Origin: Proteiniphilum sp. X52
GTDB lineage: Bacteria > Bacteroidota > Bacteroidia > Bacteroidales > Dysgonomonadaceae
Assembly: GCF_003712195.1 (NCBI RefSeq)
Contig: NZ_RDSD01000002.1
Coordinates: 248,001-312,000 of the forward strand
Length of the DNA: 64,000 bases
Direction: 5' to 3'
Part shown: one piece after another, positions 55,120 through 64,000 of the stretch
Position numbering within the stretch: the first letter of the stretch is position 1
How the letters are laid out: every line of letters begins with the position of its first letter
Translations under genes and position numbers: made by a program
Notes under the pieces: model-generated
Told to the model about the DNA's origin: nothing
The model's database searches: none
Seen by the model: only the letters and a program-made list of their open reading frames with translations

Positions 55120-56352
55120 TTATCCGAAAAAGAGGTAGGCCACAAAAATGGCGGCAATAATACCTGCCAAATCGGCCAAAAGCGCATAGGGAACGGTATA
55201 GCGGGAATTTTTGATGTTCACCGCGCCGTAATAAACAGCCACGATATAGAAGGTGGTGTCGGTAGCTCCCTGCAGCACGGAGGATAATCGGCCGGTAAAT
55301 GAGTCGGCTCCGAAAGTCTGCATGGCGTCGATCATCATCCCCCTGGCACCACTGCCGCTTAGTGGTTTCATCAGTGCGGTAGGCATCCCATCCACCCAGC
55401 GGGTATCGAGACCTGTCAATGCTACCAGGTCCCGCACTCCTTCCATCAGGAAATCCATCGCTCCAGAAGCGCGGAAGACCCCAATGCCCACCAGTATGGC
55501 AATAAGGAAGGGAATAATGGTGACAGCAGTCTTAAAACCCTCTTTTGCTCCGTCGATAAACGCATCGAAGATATTGATCCGGCGGCGTAATGCCTTTACA
55601 ATGAAAAGCACGATAATAGTGAAGAGAAAGATATTCGCGGCAAGTCCGGAGACCATATTGATCTGTTCCTGCGACATCGACCGGAAGAGAATGATTGTGC
55701 CGATGATAAGGACGGCTATGCTCAATACAAAACCCATGATCGCCTTGTTGAAGATAGTGATGCGTTGTTTCATACACACGGCAATCATGCCGGTCACAGT
55801 AGAGGAAAAGGTGGCGATCATAATAGGGATAAACACATCGGCAGGATTGGCGGCACCCAATTGTGCACGATAAACCATAATGGTGACGGGAATCAATGTC
55901 AAACCCGATGCATTCAGGATCAGGAACATGATCATGGGATTGGAGGCTTCCCCTTTTTTCGGGTTAATCTCCTGTAGTTCCTGCATCGCTTTCAACCCGA
56001 ACGGTGTCGCCGCATTGTCAAGTCCCAGCATATTGGCGGAGAGGTTCATCAGGATGGAACCCGAAACAGGATGATTCTTGGGTATATCGGGGAAAAGACG
56101 GGAAAAAAGAGGAGAGACAGCTCTGGAAAAAAGCTCCACCATACCCCCCCGTTCACCTATCTTCATCACGCCCAGCCAGAGCGACAACACCCCCGTTAAT
56201 CCCAAAGAAATTTCGAATCCGGTTCTGGCAGACTCATAGGTGGAATTCATGATCTCAGTAAAGACGTTTACATCTCCCAAAAAGACGAACTTTACCAAAG
56301 CCACCACGAAAGCGATCAAAAAAAATGCAATCCAAATGTAATTCAATACCAT
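55120..56352 (-). CDS. SpmA-SpmB fusion, nucleoside-recognition (Gate) membrane protein
   Basis: This is a ~410-residue inner-membrane protein with about ten hydrophobic segments. ATG 56352 is chosen because the earlier in-frame ATG (56406) overlaps the predicted promoter. The N-terminal half resembles SpmA (NSTYESARTGFEISLGLTGVLSLWLGVMKIGERGG, NMLGLDNAATPFGLKAMQEL) and the C-terminal half SpmB (DAFIDGAKEGFKTAVTIIPFLIAILVGIGVFRASGAM, KPLSGSGARGMMIDAM, LQGATDTTFYIVAVYYGAV). Fused forms are common in non-sporing Bacteroidetes, where the transported substrate is unknown. The spore-maturation name is historical. Confidence 0.9.
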   Translation of the reverse strand: MVLNYIWIAFFLIAFVVALVKFVFLGDVNVFTEIMNSTYESARTGFEISLGLTGVLSLWLGVMKIGERGGMVELFSRAVSPLFSRLFPDIPKNHPVSGSILMNLSANMLGLDNAATPFGLKAMQELQEINPKKGEASNPMIMFLILNASGLTLIPVTIMVYRAQLGAANPADVFIPIMIATFSSTVTGMIAVCMKQRITIFNKAIMGFVLSIAVLIIGTIILFRSMSQEQINMVSGLAANIFLFTIIVLFIVKALRRRINIFDAFIDGAKEGFKTAVTIIPFLIAILVGIGVFRASGAMDFLMEGVRDLVALTGLDTRWVDGMPTALMKPLSGSGARGMMIDAMQTFGADSFTGRLSSVLQGATDTTFYIVAVYYGAVNIKNSRYTVPYALLADLAGIIAAIFVAYLFFG

Positions 56353-56403
56353 ACCTTGCGGAAATCTTTGATTTGACGGATATATCAGCGGAAAAAGATT
56401 CAC

Positions 56404-56411
56404 CAAAGATA
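56404..56411 (-). promoter_or_regulatory. -7 element of the spmAB promoter
   Basis: On the minus strand TATCTTTG, followed by G, matches the Bacteroidetes -7 consensus and lies 51 nt before the ATG at 56352. It helps choose that start over 56406. Confidence 0.6.
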
Positions 56412-56468
56412 CAATTTATGACTATTTATTAAAAAGAAAACAATATAATTTCTAACTTTAAGGCAGTT

Positions 56469-56627
56469 TAATGTGCCAATGTGCCAATTTGCCAATGTGA
56501 AGAATGTGGCAAACAACGCTCAACGGAGCGAAGCGTAGTGAATATGCCAATGAATTTGGATGGCACGATGATTTAATAATTTAATTGGCACATTGGCACA
56601 TTGGCACATTGATTAATTAGCACATTA
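56469..56627. repeat. Inverted AATGTGCCA repeat block
   Basis: The left arm (56469-56499) repeats AATGTGCCA-type units and the right arm (56581-56627) repeats TTGGCACAT units, so the two are complementary and could fold into a long hairpin. A related, weaker block occurs at 39512-39637. It occupies the space between the divergent spmAB and HhH genes. Confidence 0.75.
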
Positions 56628-56634
56628 CAAAGAC

Positions 56635-57417
56635 ATGCGCTGGAAAGATTTCCTATATTTTCAAAGAAGTTCAAAAACGGCGGTGATTCTGTTGCTTGTT
56701 CTTATTGTGTTGACCCTTATTTTGAATGCGCTCCTAAGCTACAGGAACTCGTCGGATGTCATTCTGATACAGAATGACTCGCTGGTTCGGGAGTTTGAGG
56801 AATTTCGGCGTGCATCAAAGGTAAGGGAATCTTCCGCCGTTGCTGTTCCAAACGAGAGAGGGGTTCCATTAAAGCGGAAAAGTTGGTCGGACAAGGTCGA
56901 CTCTGCCGATAAGAGCTTGTCTCGTCAAGGTGGGAGGAATGCCACAGAAGAGTATCCCCCGCAAAGCGGTGATATCTCATCCTTCCGTGCTGCTTCCCCG
57001 TCCATAGAGAAACTCTCCCAAGGAGAAACGATATCCCTGAACAAAGCCGATACGTCCGAATGGAAGAAAGTGCCCGGTATCGGTAGTGTGTATGCCTTCC
57101 GTATTGTGAGGTACCGCGACTTGCTGGGCGGATTTGTATCTGTTGAGCAACTATTGGAAGTATATGGTATTGATCAGGAACTTTTCTCCCGTATATCTGT
57201 TTATATTGAACCTGATGGCAATTTCCGCAGGATCCAGCTGAATCAATCGGATTTCAAGGAATTATTGCGTCATCCCTACCTGAATTACAAACAGGTGCAG
57301 GCTATCATGGGACTTCGTCGCAAAAAAGGCGATATCACTTCTATCCGGGAACTCTCCATCCTCGATGAGTTTACTTCCGAAGATATCCTCCGCCTAGAAC
57401 CCTATCTGGAGTTTTAA
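56635..57417 (+). CDS. Membrane-anchored helix-hairpin-helix protein (ComEA-like)
   Basis: This 260-residue protein has one transmembrane segment (TAVILLLVLIVLTLILNALLS, residues ~14-34) and a polar linker rich in Ser/Arg/Lys (~35-130). Two helix-hairpin-helix modules follow (~131-190: LNKADTSEWKKVPGIGSVYAFRIVRYRDLLGG, FVSVEQLLEVYGID; ~200-258: LNQSDFKELLRHPYLNYKQVQAIMGLRRKKGDI, ILDEFTSEDILRLEPYLEF). The family binds DNA non-specifically and in other bacteria takes part in DNA uptake (ComEA). Whether it serves competence here is unknown. The start at 56635 lies just after the repeat block. Confidence 0.88.
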   Translation: MRWKDFLYFQRSSKTAVILLLVLIVLTLILNALLSYRNSSDVILIQNDSLVREFEEFRRASKVRESSAVAVPNERGVPLKRKSWSDKVDSADKSLSRQGGRNATEEYPPQSGDISSFRAASPSIEKLSQGETISLNKADTSEWKKVPGIGSVYAFRIVRYRDLLGGFVSVEQLLEVYGIDQELFSRISVYIEPDGNFRRIQLNQSDFKELLRHPYLNYKQVQAIMGLRRKKGDITSIRELSILDEFTSEDILRLEPYLEF

Positions 57418-57567
57418 ATAATGATTTTATGAATCAGCGAATTGACTTGGCTTTTGTATCTAAATTTTGATTGTATGGAACGAGCACCTGAACCCTTATT
57501 ACCCTCGAACATTACGTACAGTATGCGAGTTCCATGCCACCTTAATGCTAAAAATAATTATTGTCGT

Positions 57568-60500
57568 ATGAAACGAACATCTCTCCCTTTTTTTTCTGTT
57601 TTATTTACGGTTGTTCTCTTGCTCTCAACCGGATGCAATACAAAGGGCAGTAAGGGAATTGACCCTGAGTTTGCCCGCTATATCTCGGCATTTACCTATG
57701 GAAACGTTTCTTCCGACGCGTTCATTCAGATAGAACTTGTGCAGGAAATCCCTGCCGTGGAATTGAACGCCGAGGTGAAAGAGAAACTGTTTTCGTTTTC
57801 ACCGTCACTGAAAGGGCAGACTTTCTGGGTGAACGGGAACACCCTCCGCTTTACGCCGGAGGCGGGGGCCTTGGAACCCGGAAAGGAATACAATATTAGC
57901 TTTCACCTGGGCAAGGTATTGGATGTGGAGGAAAAATTCCGTCAATTCAATTTTTCCATCCGTGTGAATGAACAGAGTTTTACCGCCGACGTAGTTCCGT
58001 TTTCACCCATGAGCGTGTCCGATCTGACCTGGAACACGGTGGAGGTGACGATGAATCTGTCCAATCCCGTTTCAGCCGACGACGTAGCCGAAATGTTCAA
58101 TGTGAAAGGGACGCGACATCCGAAAGTCCGGGTAATGCCTGCCGGCGTCTCATCGTTTCGCGTTTTGATAGACAGCCTGCAGCGGACGGATAAACCCGGA
58201 CAATATATGCTGACCATCGACGGGAAAGCAATTAATTCAAAAAAGAAACTCGAACATACCATCGATATTCCCGCATTTTCAAAAGAGCATTTTGAAGTGA
58301 CGGATGTGCGTGTGGTACAGGCTTCCGACCCTCATATCCGGCTGACTTTCAGTGATCCGGTTTCACAGACGCAGGATCTGGAAGGATTGATCCTGCCCTC
58401 CGGTGTGAAGAATTTCACTTACCGTATCGACAAGAATGTGATCAAAATATATCCCGAATCCCTGCCCAAAGGACAGATGGAGCTGCAAATCCATGAGGGT
58501 CTTAAAAACAACTCCGGATTGAGCCTCGACAAGACTTATCTCTACCAACTGCAGGTGGAGGATGACAAACCGCAGATAAAATTTGAGAAGAGTGGAAATA
58601 TTCTTCCCAACTCGGAGCAACTCTTGCTTCCGTTCAGTGCTGTGAACCTCTGGGCCGTGGATGTGAAAGTGATAAAAGTATATCGCGACAACCTGCTTTA
58701 TTATCTGCAGTCCTCTTCCCTGAATAATAACCAGTCAGGTGGAGAATTACGCCGATTCGGGCGGTTGGTAATGAAAAAACGGATACGTCTGGACAGGGAC
58801 AAACAGTTGGACTTGTCAAAATGGAACAACTTCACCATCGATCTTTCCCGGATGATCGGGAAAGATCCCGGCGCGCTCTATGCGGTACAGCTCTCGATGC
58901 GATCCGATTATTCGCTCTATCCCTGTGAGGGAATCAGGCCGCAAGTTCCTGATGATGTGAATATGAAACGCTTCTCTGATGATGAGATTTCCGAAGAAGA
59001 TGAAGCCCTATGGGATGAAACATCGCCTTATTACTACGAGCCGGTCGACTGGAGCGGTTATAAATGGGAGGAGCGTGACAACCCTTGTAAACCAACCTAT
59101 TATATGAGTTCCGAGCGCATGGCACAGACCATGCTCATGGCGTCGAACATGGGTATCATCGCCAAAGCCGGGCAGGGACATACCATGAGTGTGGCCGTGA
59201 CCGATATTCTCTCCACCGAGCCTGTCTCCGGAGCCGAAGTGACCATATACAACTATCAGATGCGGGTCATGGGTTCGGCTAAGACCGATCGCAACGGCTT
59301 CGCTGAGATCGATTACAAGAAAGGGCGACCGTTTGTCGTGACGGCAGCCAAAGGGAATGATACCGGCTATCTGGAAGTGGAAGAGCAGGCGTCGTTATCG
59401 CTCAGCCGGTTCGATGTGGGCGGAAAAGAAATACAAAGAGGGCTGAAAGGCTATGTCTATGCCGAGCGGGGCGTATGGCGCCCCGGCGACACCATTTTCG
59501 TATCGTTTATTCTTGAAGACAAGGAGAAAAAATTGCCGGAGGGACACCCCGTGACCCTTGAGGTCTACACCCCCCGGGGACAATTCTATCAAAGACAGGT
59601 GAAGAGCGACGGCCTGAACGGGTTCTACACTTTCACCGTGCCGACGGATCCGGCCGCGGAGACCGGTGTCTGGCAGGGACAGGTAAAAGTGGGCGGTACC
59701 ACCTTCCATAAGTCACTTCGCATAGAAACCATCAAACCTAACCGGTTAAGGGTGCGTTTGGATACCGACTCCATTATTGACGCGTCAAATGGCGTTATCT
59801 CGGGTACGCTTACATCGCAATGGCTGCACGGCGCGCCGGCTTCGAACCTGAAAGCAGATATAGACCTGACGCTCTACGCATCAGAGAACCCGTTCAAAGG
59901 ATATGTCGGCTATTCGTTCAATAATCCGATAGTGAAATTCGAGACAAGCAAGACGAAAATATTCGAGGGGATACTCAATGCTTCGGGTGTGGCGGGAGTC
60001 AATGCCAAAGTCCCGGTGGCCGAAAATGCGCCGGGGATGTTGCGGGGGAATATCCTTTCACGCGTGTATGAGACCGGTGGGGATATGAGTTTTTATGCAC
60101 AGACGGTCTTTTACTCGCCTTATAAAACCTATGTGGGAGTAAAGGCACCCGCCTTGCGTCCCGGCGAATTCCTGGAGACCGACAGCCCGATCCCGTTCGA
60201 GGTGGTTACGGTGGATGCTTACGGCAAGCCCGTTTCGGGAATTGTGGAATACACCGTTTATAAGCTCAACTGGAGCTGGTGGTGGAATAGTACGCAGGAG
60301 GATCTGGGGTCGTATGTGAACAATACTGCCGCCAACATCGTGTCAAGCGGGGAAGTAACCCTCACCCGCGGAAAGGGTAAAATCGATTTCCAGGTGAATT
60401 ATCCCGATTGGGGACGCTACCTGCTTCTGGTGAAAGACAAGACGGGCAAGCATGCCACAGGAACGGTCTTTTATGTCGATTGGCCATTGTGGCGTGGACG

Positions 60501-63141
60501 CGCGGCCAAGAGCGACCCGGAAGGGCTGACCATGCTGTCATTCTCCACCGACAAACCGTCGTATGAAACCGGGGAGAAAGCCACGGTTATCATCCCCAAG
60601 AGCTCCGAAGGCCGCGTGCTCGTCAGCATCGAAAACGGATCGGGAATCCTTCATCGGGAATGGGTGAAAGCTTCCGGTGAGGAAGACACCAAATATGTGA
60701 TAGAGGTCACCGAGAAGATGGCGCCCAACTTCTATGTGTTCGCCACCATGCTGCAACCGCACGCGCAGACGGTGAACGACCTGCCTATCCGGATGTATGG
60801 TGTGGTGAATGTGGGTGTGGAGAACAGAAACAGTACTCTCGAACCGGTTATCCGGATGCCGGATACACTTCATCCTGAAAAAGAGTTCACCATCTCGGTA
60901 TCGGAAAAAACAAAAAAACCGATGACCTATACGCTGGCCATCGTGGATGAAGGGTTACTCGATCTGACCGCGTTCAAGACGCCCAATGCGTGGAGCGAGT
61001 TTTATGCACGTGAAGCCCTTGGCGTGCGCACTTGGGACCTGTTCGACCGCGTATTGGGGGCAAACACCGGTATGATGGGATCTTTGCTGGGTATCGGCGG
61101 TGATGAAGCGTTGAAGCCGTCACGCGACAACGTGAACCGCTTCAAACCCGTGGTGAAGTTCATCGGTCCGTTCGAGTTGAAAGGAGGTGAGACAAAATCG
61201 CATACGATCCGGCTTCCGCAGTATATCGGGTCGGTACGTGTGATGGTAGTGGCCGGTGGAGACGGTGCCTATGGCAACGCCGAGAAAACCGTCGCAGTGA
61301 AAAATGAGCTGATGACACTTTCCACGCTTCCGCGCATCTTGGGGCCGGACGAGGAGGTATGGCTCCCGGTCAATGTCTTTGCCATGGGAAATAGCGTGAA
61401 AAATATACAGGTTACCATTCAGACAAAAGGATTGCTCAAACCCACCGATGGGACCACCAAGAGCCTGTCGTTTGACAAGCCGGGCGACAAAATCGTTTTC
61501 TTCAAACTGGCATCCGGCAAGGAAACCGGGGCAGAACAAGTGGAAATCAAAGCCACGGCTAACGGTAGGTCGTTCACGGAGACCATCGATATCGCGGTCC
61601 GTAATCCGAATCCGCCCATAGTACTCACACAGGCAAAGATCGTCGAACCCGGCGGATCGGTAACGCTCGATATTCAGACCGGGAGTGTTCAGCCGGATGA
61701 TTGGGCTACCCTCGAACTCTCGCGTTTGCCGAGCGTGAACTTCAGCCAGAATATGAATTTCCTGCTCGAGTACCCGCACGGATGTACCGAACAAATCACT
61801 TCGCAGGCTTTCCCGTTGCTCTACGTGGAGCAATTCACGGTATTGAAAGAAGACGAAAAGAAGCGGATGACCGCGAAAGTGAACGAGGTGATCCGGATGC
61901 TTTCATCCCGGCAATTGGCCGATGGAGGGTTTATGTACTGGTATGGAGATAATTACTCCTCGGAATGGGCAACCACCTACGCCGGACATTTTCTGGTTGA
62001 GGCGAAAAACAAAGGGTATGAGGTGCCGGAAACCGTGTTGTTGCGATGGACCCAGTTCCAGAAGAGGCTCGCACAGAACTGGCTGCCCACCAATCCCCAC
62101 CGTGGTTATTACGCTCTTTCGATGGTCGAACTCCAGCAGGCGTACCGCCTCTACACGCTGGCGTTGAACGGAAGTACCGAGCTCGGAGCCATGAACCGAA
62201 TGAGAGAACTGTCCGGTTTGTCGCTGCAGGCACGCTGGCGGTTGGCAGCTGCTTATGCCCTGGCAGGAAGAAAGGATGTCGCCAATTCGCTTGTCTTTAA
62301 CCTGCCCGATGAGGTGGAAGACTATAGTTTCAATAACGACACCTATGGAACATCGGCGCGGGACAGGGCGATGATACTGGAAACATACCTGTTGCTCGAT
62401 AATGTGGAAAAAGCGATGTCGTTGGCGCCGTCAGTGGCACAATCATTGTCGTCGGATTATGTCACTACCCAGACTGCGGCGTTCGGACTGGTGGCAATGG
62501 CGAAACTTGCCGCGCAAGTCGGTTCGGGAAATATCGATGTCGGCTGGACGTTGAACGGCAGAAATATGGAGAATGTGAATACGCCCAAAGCGATTTATCA
62601 GGTAGACATAAAGCCGGACAAGAGTCTTTCGGCAAATCTCACCAATAAGGGAAAAGGCAAGCTCTATGCGCGCCTTTCGGCCAGGACAATTCCACAGGTC
62701 GGTACGGACCAGGAACCGACACAAGGGCGGTTTCGGATGACGGTGAGGTATGTCGATCTGAACGGCAACCCGCTGAGTGTGGAGTCGCTCCCCCAGGGAA
62801 CGGAATTCACGGCGGTGGTGACTCTTCAGAACAGTGCCGAACAGGCCTTTACTGATCTGGCGCTGACACAGGTATTCCCGTCCGGTTGGGAGATTTTCAA
62901 TGAACGGATGCTCGAAGCGGATGCTTCCGCTCCCGATGGAGGATATAATTACCGCGATATTCGCGACGACCGGGTACTGACCTATTTCAACCTTGGTGCG
63001 GGACAAACGAAAACATTCCGCGTGCGTTTGCAGGCGGCATACCGGGGTAATTATTATCTGCCGCCGGTATCGTGCCAGGCAATGTATGCGCCGCGGGAAC
63101 AGGCAAGAAACAGAGGTGCGTGGGTGAAGGTTGTGGAATGA
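57568..63141 (+). CDS. Bacterial alpha-2-macroglobulin lipoprotein
   Basis: This ~1857-residue periplasmic lipoprotein traps proteases. ATG 57568 gives MKRTSLPFFSVLFTVVLLLSTGC with a lipobox at the Cys; the upstream in-frame ATG (57442) would add a non-signal stretch. The MG1-type domain and macroglobulin-like repeats fill the first ~1100 residues (YVYAERGVWRPGDTIFVSFI, the MG domain with the bait region nearby). The thioester motif is intact: EYPHGCTEQITSQAFP with Cys1406 and Gln1409. The (alpha/alpha) TED domain follows (LADGGFMYWYGDN, SSEWATTYAGHFLVEAKNKGYEVP), then a C-terminal beta domain. It is paired with PBP1C downstream, as in other bacteria, to guard the periplasm when the wall is breached. 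Confidence 0.94.
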   Translation: MKRTSLPFFSVLFTVVLLLSTGCNTKGSKGIDPEFARYISAFTYGNVSSDAFIQIELVQEIPAVELNAEVKEKLFSFSPSLKGQTFWVNGNTLRFTPEAGALEPGKEYNISFHLGKVLDVEEKFRQFNFSIRVNEQSFTADVVPFSPMSVSDLTWNTVEVTMNLSNPVSADDVAEMFNVKGTRHPKVRVMPAGVSSFRVLIDSLQRTDKPGQYMLTIDGKAINSKKKLEHTIDIPAFSKEHFEVTDVRVVQASDPHIRLTFSDPVSQTQDLEGLILPSGVKNFTYRIDKNVIKIYPESLPKGQMELQIHEGLKNNSGLSLDKTYLYQLQVEDDKPQIKFEKSGNILPNSEQLLLPFSAVNLWAVDVKVIKVYRDNLLYYLQSSSLNNNQSGGELRRFGRLVMKKRIRLDRDKQLDLSKWNNFTIDLSRMIGKDPGALYAVQLSMRSDYSLYPCEGIRPQVPDDVNMKRFSDDEISEEDEALWDETSPYYYEPVDWSGYKWEERDNPCKPTYYMSSERMAQTMLMASNMGIIAKAGQGHTMSVAVTDILSTEPVSGAEVTIYNYQMRVMGSAKTDRNGFAEIDYKKGRPFVVTAAKGNDTGYLEVEEQASLSLSRFDVGGKEIQRGLKGYVYAERGVWRPGDTIFVSFILEDKEKKLPEGHPVTLEVYTPRGQFYQRQVKSDGLNGFYTFTVPTDPAAETGVWQGQVKVGGTTFHKSLRIETIKPNRLRVRLDTDSIIDASNGVISGTLTSQWLHGAPASNLKADIDLTLYASENPFKGYVGYSFNNPIVKFETSKTKIFEGILNASGVAGVNAKVPVAENAPGMLRGNILSRVYETGGDMSFYAQTVFYSPYKTYVGVKAPALRPGEFLETDSPIPFEVVTVDAYGKPVSGIVEYTVYKLNWSWWWNSTQEDLGSYVNNTAANIVSSGEVTLTRGKGKIDFQVNYPDWGRYLLLVKDKTGKHATGTVFYVDWPLWRGRAAKSDPEGLTMLSFSTDKPSYETGEKATVIIPKSSEGRVLVSIENGSGILHREWVKASGEEDTKYVIEVTEKMAPNFYVFATMLQPHAQTVNDLPIRMYGVVNVGVENRNSTLEPVIRMPDTLHPEKEFTISVSEKTKKPMTYTLAIVDEGLLDLTAFKTPNAWSEFYAREALGVRTWDLFDRVLGANTGMMGSLLGIGGDEALKPSRDNVNRFKPVVKFIGPFELKGGETKSHTIRLPQYIGSVRVMVVAGGDGAYGNAEKTVAVKNELMTLSTLPRILGPDEEVWLPVNVFAMGNSVKNIQVTIQTKGLLKPTDGTTKSLSFDKPGDKIVFFKLASGKETGAEQVEIKATANGRSFTETIDIAVRNPNPPIVLTQAKIVEPGGSVTLDIQTGSVQPDDWATLELSRLPSVNFSQNMNFLLEYPHGCTEQITSQAFPLLYVEQFTVLKEDEKKRMTAKVNEVIRMLSSRQLADGGFMYWYGDNYSSEWATTYAGHFLVEAKNKGYEVPETVLLRWTQFQKRLAQNWLPTNPHRGYYALSMVELQQAYRLYTLALNGSTELGAMNRMRELSGLSLQARWRLAAAYALAGRKDVANSLVFNLPDEVEDYSFNNDTYGTSARDRAMILETYLLLDNVEKAMSLAPSVAQSLSSDYVTTQTAAFGLVAMAKLAAQVGSGNIDVGWTLNGRNMENVNTPKAIYQVDIKPDKSLSANLTNKGKGKLYARLSARTIPQVGTDQEPTQGRFRMTVRYVDLNGNPLSVESLPQGTEFTAVVTLQNSAEQAFTDLALTQVFPSGWEIFNERMLEADASAPDGGYNYRDIRDDRVLTYFNLGAGQTKTFRVRLQAAYRGNYYLPPVSCQAMYAPREQARNRGAWVKVVE

Positions 63142-63202
63142 TGAAATAAGCCGCAAGATTGGGTTGCATACATTCCGTCGAAAAAAAGATGGGTGAGGGG
63201 AG

Positions 63203-64000
63203 ATGGGTGAGAAGCTAAAAGGTGTAAAGAAAACTGGAGAGTGGATATCCCTATGCATGAGTAGACTCCTACAGTGGTTTTACGTGTTGCATTCACGGAA
63301 AAAAATTGCCCTGTCGGTACTTGCTTTCCTGTTGGTCTGGTATCTCTTTTCTTTACCCGGCACCTTGTTCGACGCACCATACAGTACGCTGGTGTCGGAC
63401 CGGAACGGTGAACTGTTGGGAGCCCGCATTGCATCCGACGGACAATGGCGCTTCCCTCCGGCCGACAGCGTCCCCGGGAAATATGAAATCTGCCTTATCC
63501 AGTTTGAAGACAGGCATTTCCGTTATCATCCGGGCGTAAACCCTTTGGCGCTTGGCAGGGCGATGACGCAGAACCTGAAAGCGGGTAGGGTGGTGAGCGG
63601 CGGAAGCACCATCACCATGCAGACCGTCCGGCTGACGCGCCGGAATAAACGCACCTATTTCGAAAAGTTCATCGAAGTGATCCTGGCTACCCGGCTTGAA
63701 TTATCATACTCAAAAAAGCAGATTCTGGCCTTGTATGCTTCCCACGCGCCGATGGGAGGAAATGTGGTGGGTATCGATGCCGCCTCGTGGCGTTATTTCG
63801 GACATAGCGCTGAGTCGTTGTCATGGGGGGAGGCGGCTGTGCTGGCCGTATTGCCCAATTCGCCCGGGATGATGCACTTCGGCCGTGACCGGGAAGGATT
63901 GTTGAAGAAGCGAAACCGTCTCTTGCGACAATTGCTCGATGACAATACCATTGACCGGACAGATTATGAACTGGCCGTGTCGGAGCCATTGCCCGACCAC
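63203..64000 (+). CDS. pbpC: Penicillin-binding protein 1C, N-terminal part (runs off the window)
   Basis: The frame is open from ATG 63203 (63257 is an alternative, giving MSRLLQWFYVLHSRKKIALS) to the window end, covering ~266 residues. One transmembrane segment (IALSVLAFLLVWYLFSLPG) is followed by the GT51 glycosyltransferase domain, which polymerises lipid II: FEDRHFRYHPGVNPLALGRAM with the catalytic Glu, GGSTITMQTVRL, KFIEVILATRLELSYSKKQILALY and GGNVVGIDAASWRYFG. The transpeptidase and C-terminal domains lie beyond the window. PBP1C and alpha-2-macroglobulin genes are neighbours in many bacteria; the two here are 61 bp apart. Confidence 0.92.
   Translation, partial: MGEKLKGVKKTGEWISLCMSRLLQWFYVLHSRKKIALSVLAFLLVWYLFSLPGTLFDAPYSTLVSDRNGELLGARIASDGQWRFPPADSVPGKYEICLIQFEDRHFRYHPGVNPLALGRAMTQNLKAGRVVSGGSTITMQTVRLTRRNKRTYFEKFIEVILATRLELSYSKKQILALYASHAPMGGNVVGIDAASWRYFGHSAESLSWGEAAVLAVLPNSPGMMHFGRDREGLLKKRNRLLRQLLDDNTIDRTDYELAVSEPLPDH

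Overview
The window is chromosomal DNA from a Bacteroidota, most likely Bacteroidales. The evidence is a SusC/SusD pair, many exported lipoproteins with a Cys lipobox, promoters of the Bacteroidetes type (TTG, about 19 nt, TAnnTTTG), few Shine-Dalgarno sites, and a fused SpmA/SpmB protein. The gene content would suit the Dysgonomonadaceae, but that placement is inference. I saw no tRNA, rRNA, CRISPR array, phage or transposase gene.

Region 1 (1-32.1 kb, almost all + strand) is a glycan-utilisation region. It starts with the tail of an unidentified gene and a DUF6786-like lipoprotein. Next come an FHS-family sugar permease and ribulokinase (araB), closed by a terminator, then a LacI-type regulator and a DapA-superfamily aldolase/dehydratase. 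A matching palindrome lies in front of both the regulator and the aldolase gene. The core is a PKD lipoprotein, SusC, SusD, a beta-propeller/alpha-toroid protein, a PqaA-type hydrolase, a YdjC/ChbG-type deacetylase, a metallophosphoesterase, a GH2 enzyme of the exo-glucosaminidase type, an alpha-glucuronidase/hexosaminidase-like protein and a Tat-exported Gfo/Idh/MocA protein. After a repeat-rich gap come a secreted TIM-barrel epimerase-like protein, an alkaline phosphatase, a BNR sialidase-like protein and an ACS-family MFS transporter. Deacetylase, glucosaminidase and two phosphatases together suggest an amino-sugar glycan or glycoconjugate that may be phosphorylated. The substrate is not proven.

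Two 97%-identical copies of a ~198-bp element with terminal inverted repeats (1723-1920 and 27133-27329) lie in opposite orientation and bracket about 25 kb of this region.

Region 2 (32.1-49.8 kb) is mixed. A minus-strand operon encodes a GT4/alpha-toroid fusion, a second GT4 and a GH130 phosphorylase, all without signal peptides. It is followed by a radical SAM protein, a small lipoprotein, a YqaA-like membrane protein, DNA polymerase I, a polyprenyl diphosphate synthase, Hsp20 and a large LacZ-type GH2 beta-galactosidase.

Region 3 (48-64 kb) is housekeeping. The minus-strand series mnmG, apt, uvrC, dtd, a MazG-like gene and deoC is followed by ybeY and spmAB. The mnmG-apt gap holds six 29-bp tandem repeats and a 16-bp parS-like palindrome. 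A HhH protein, an alpha-2-macroglobulin lipoprotein and the start of penicillin-binding protein 1C then run on the + strand off the window.
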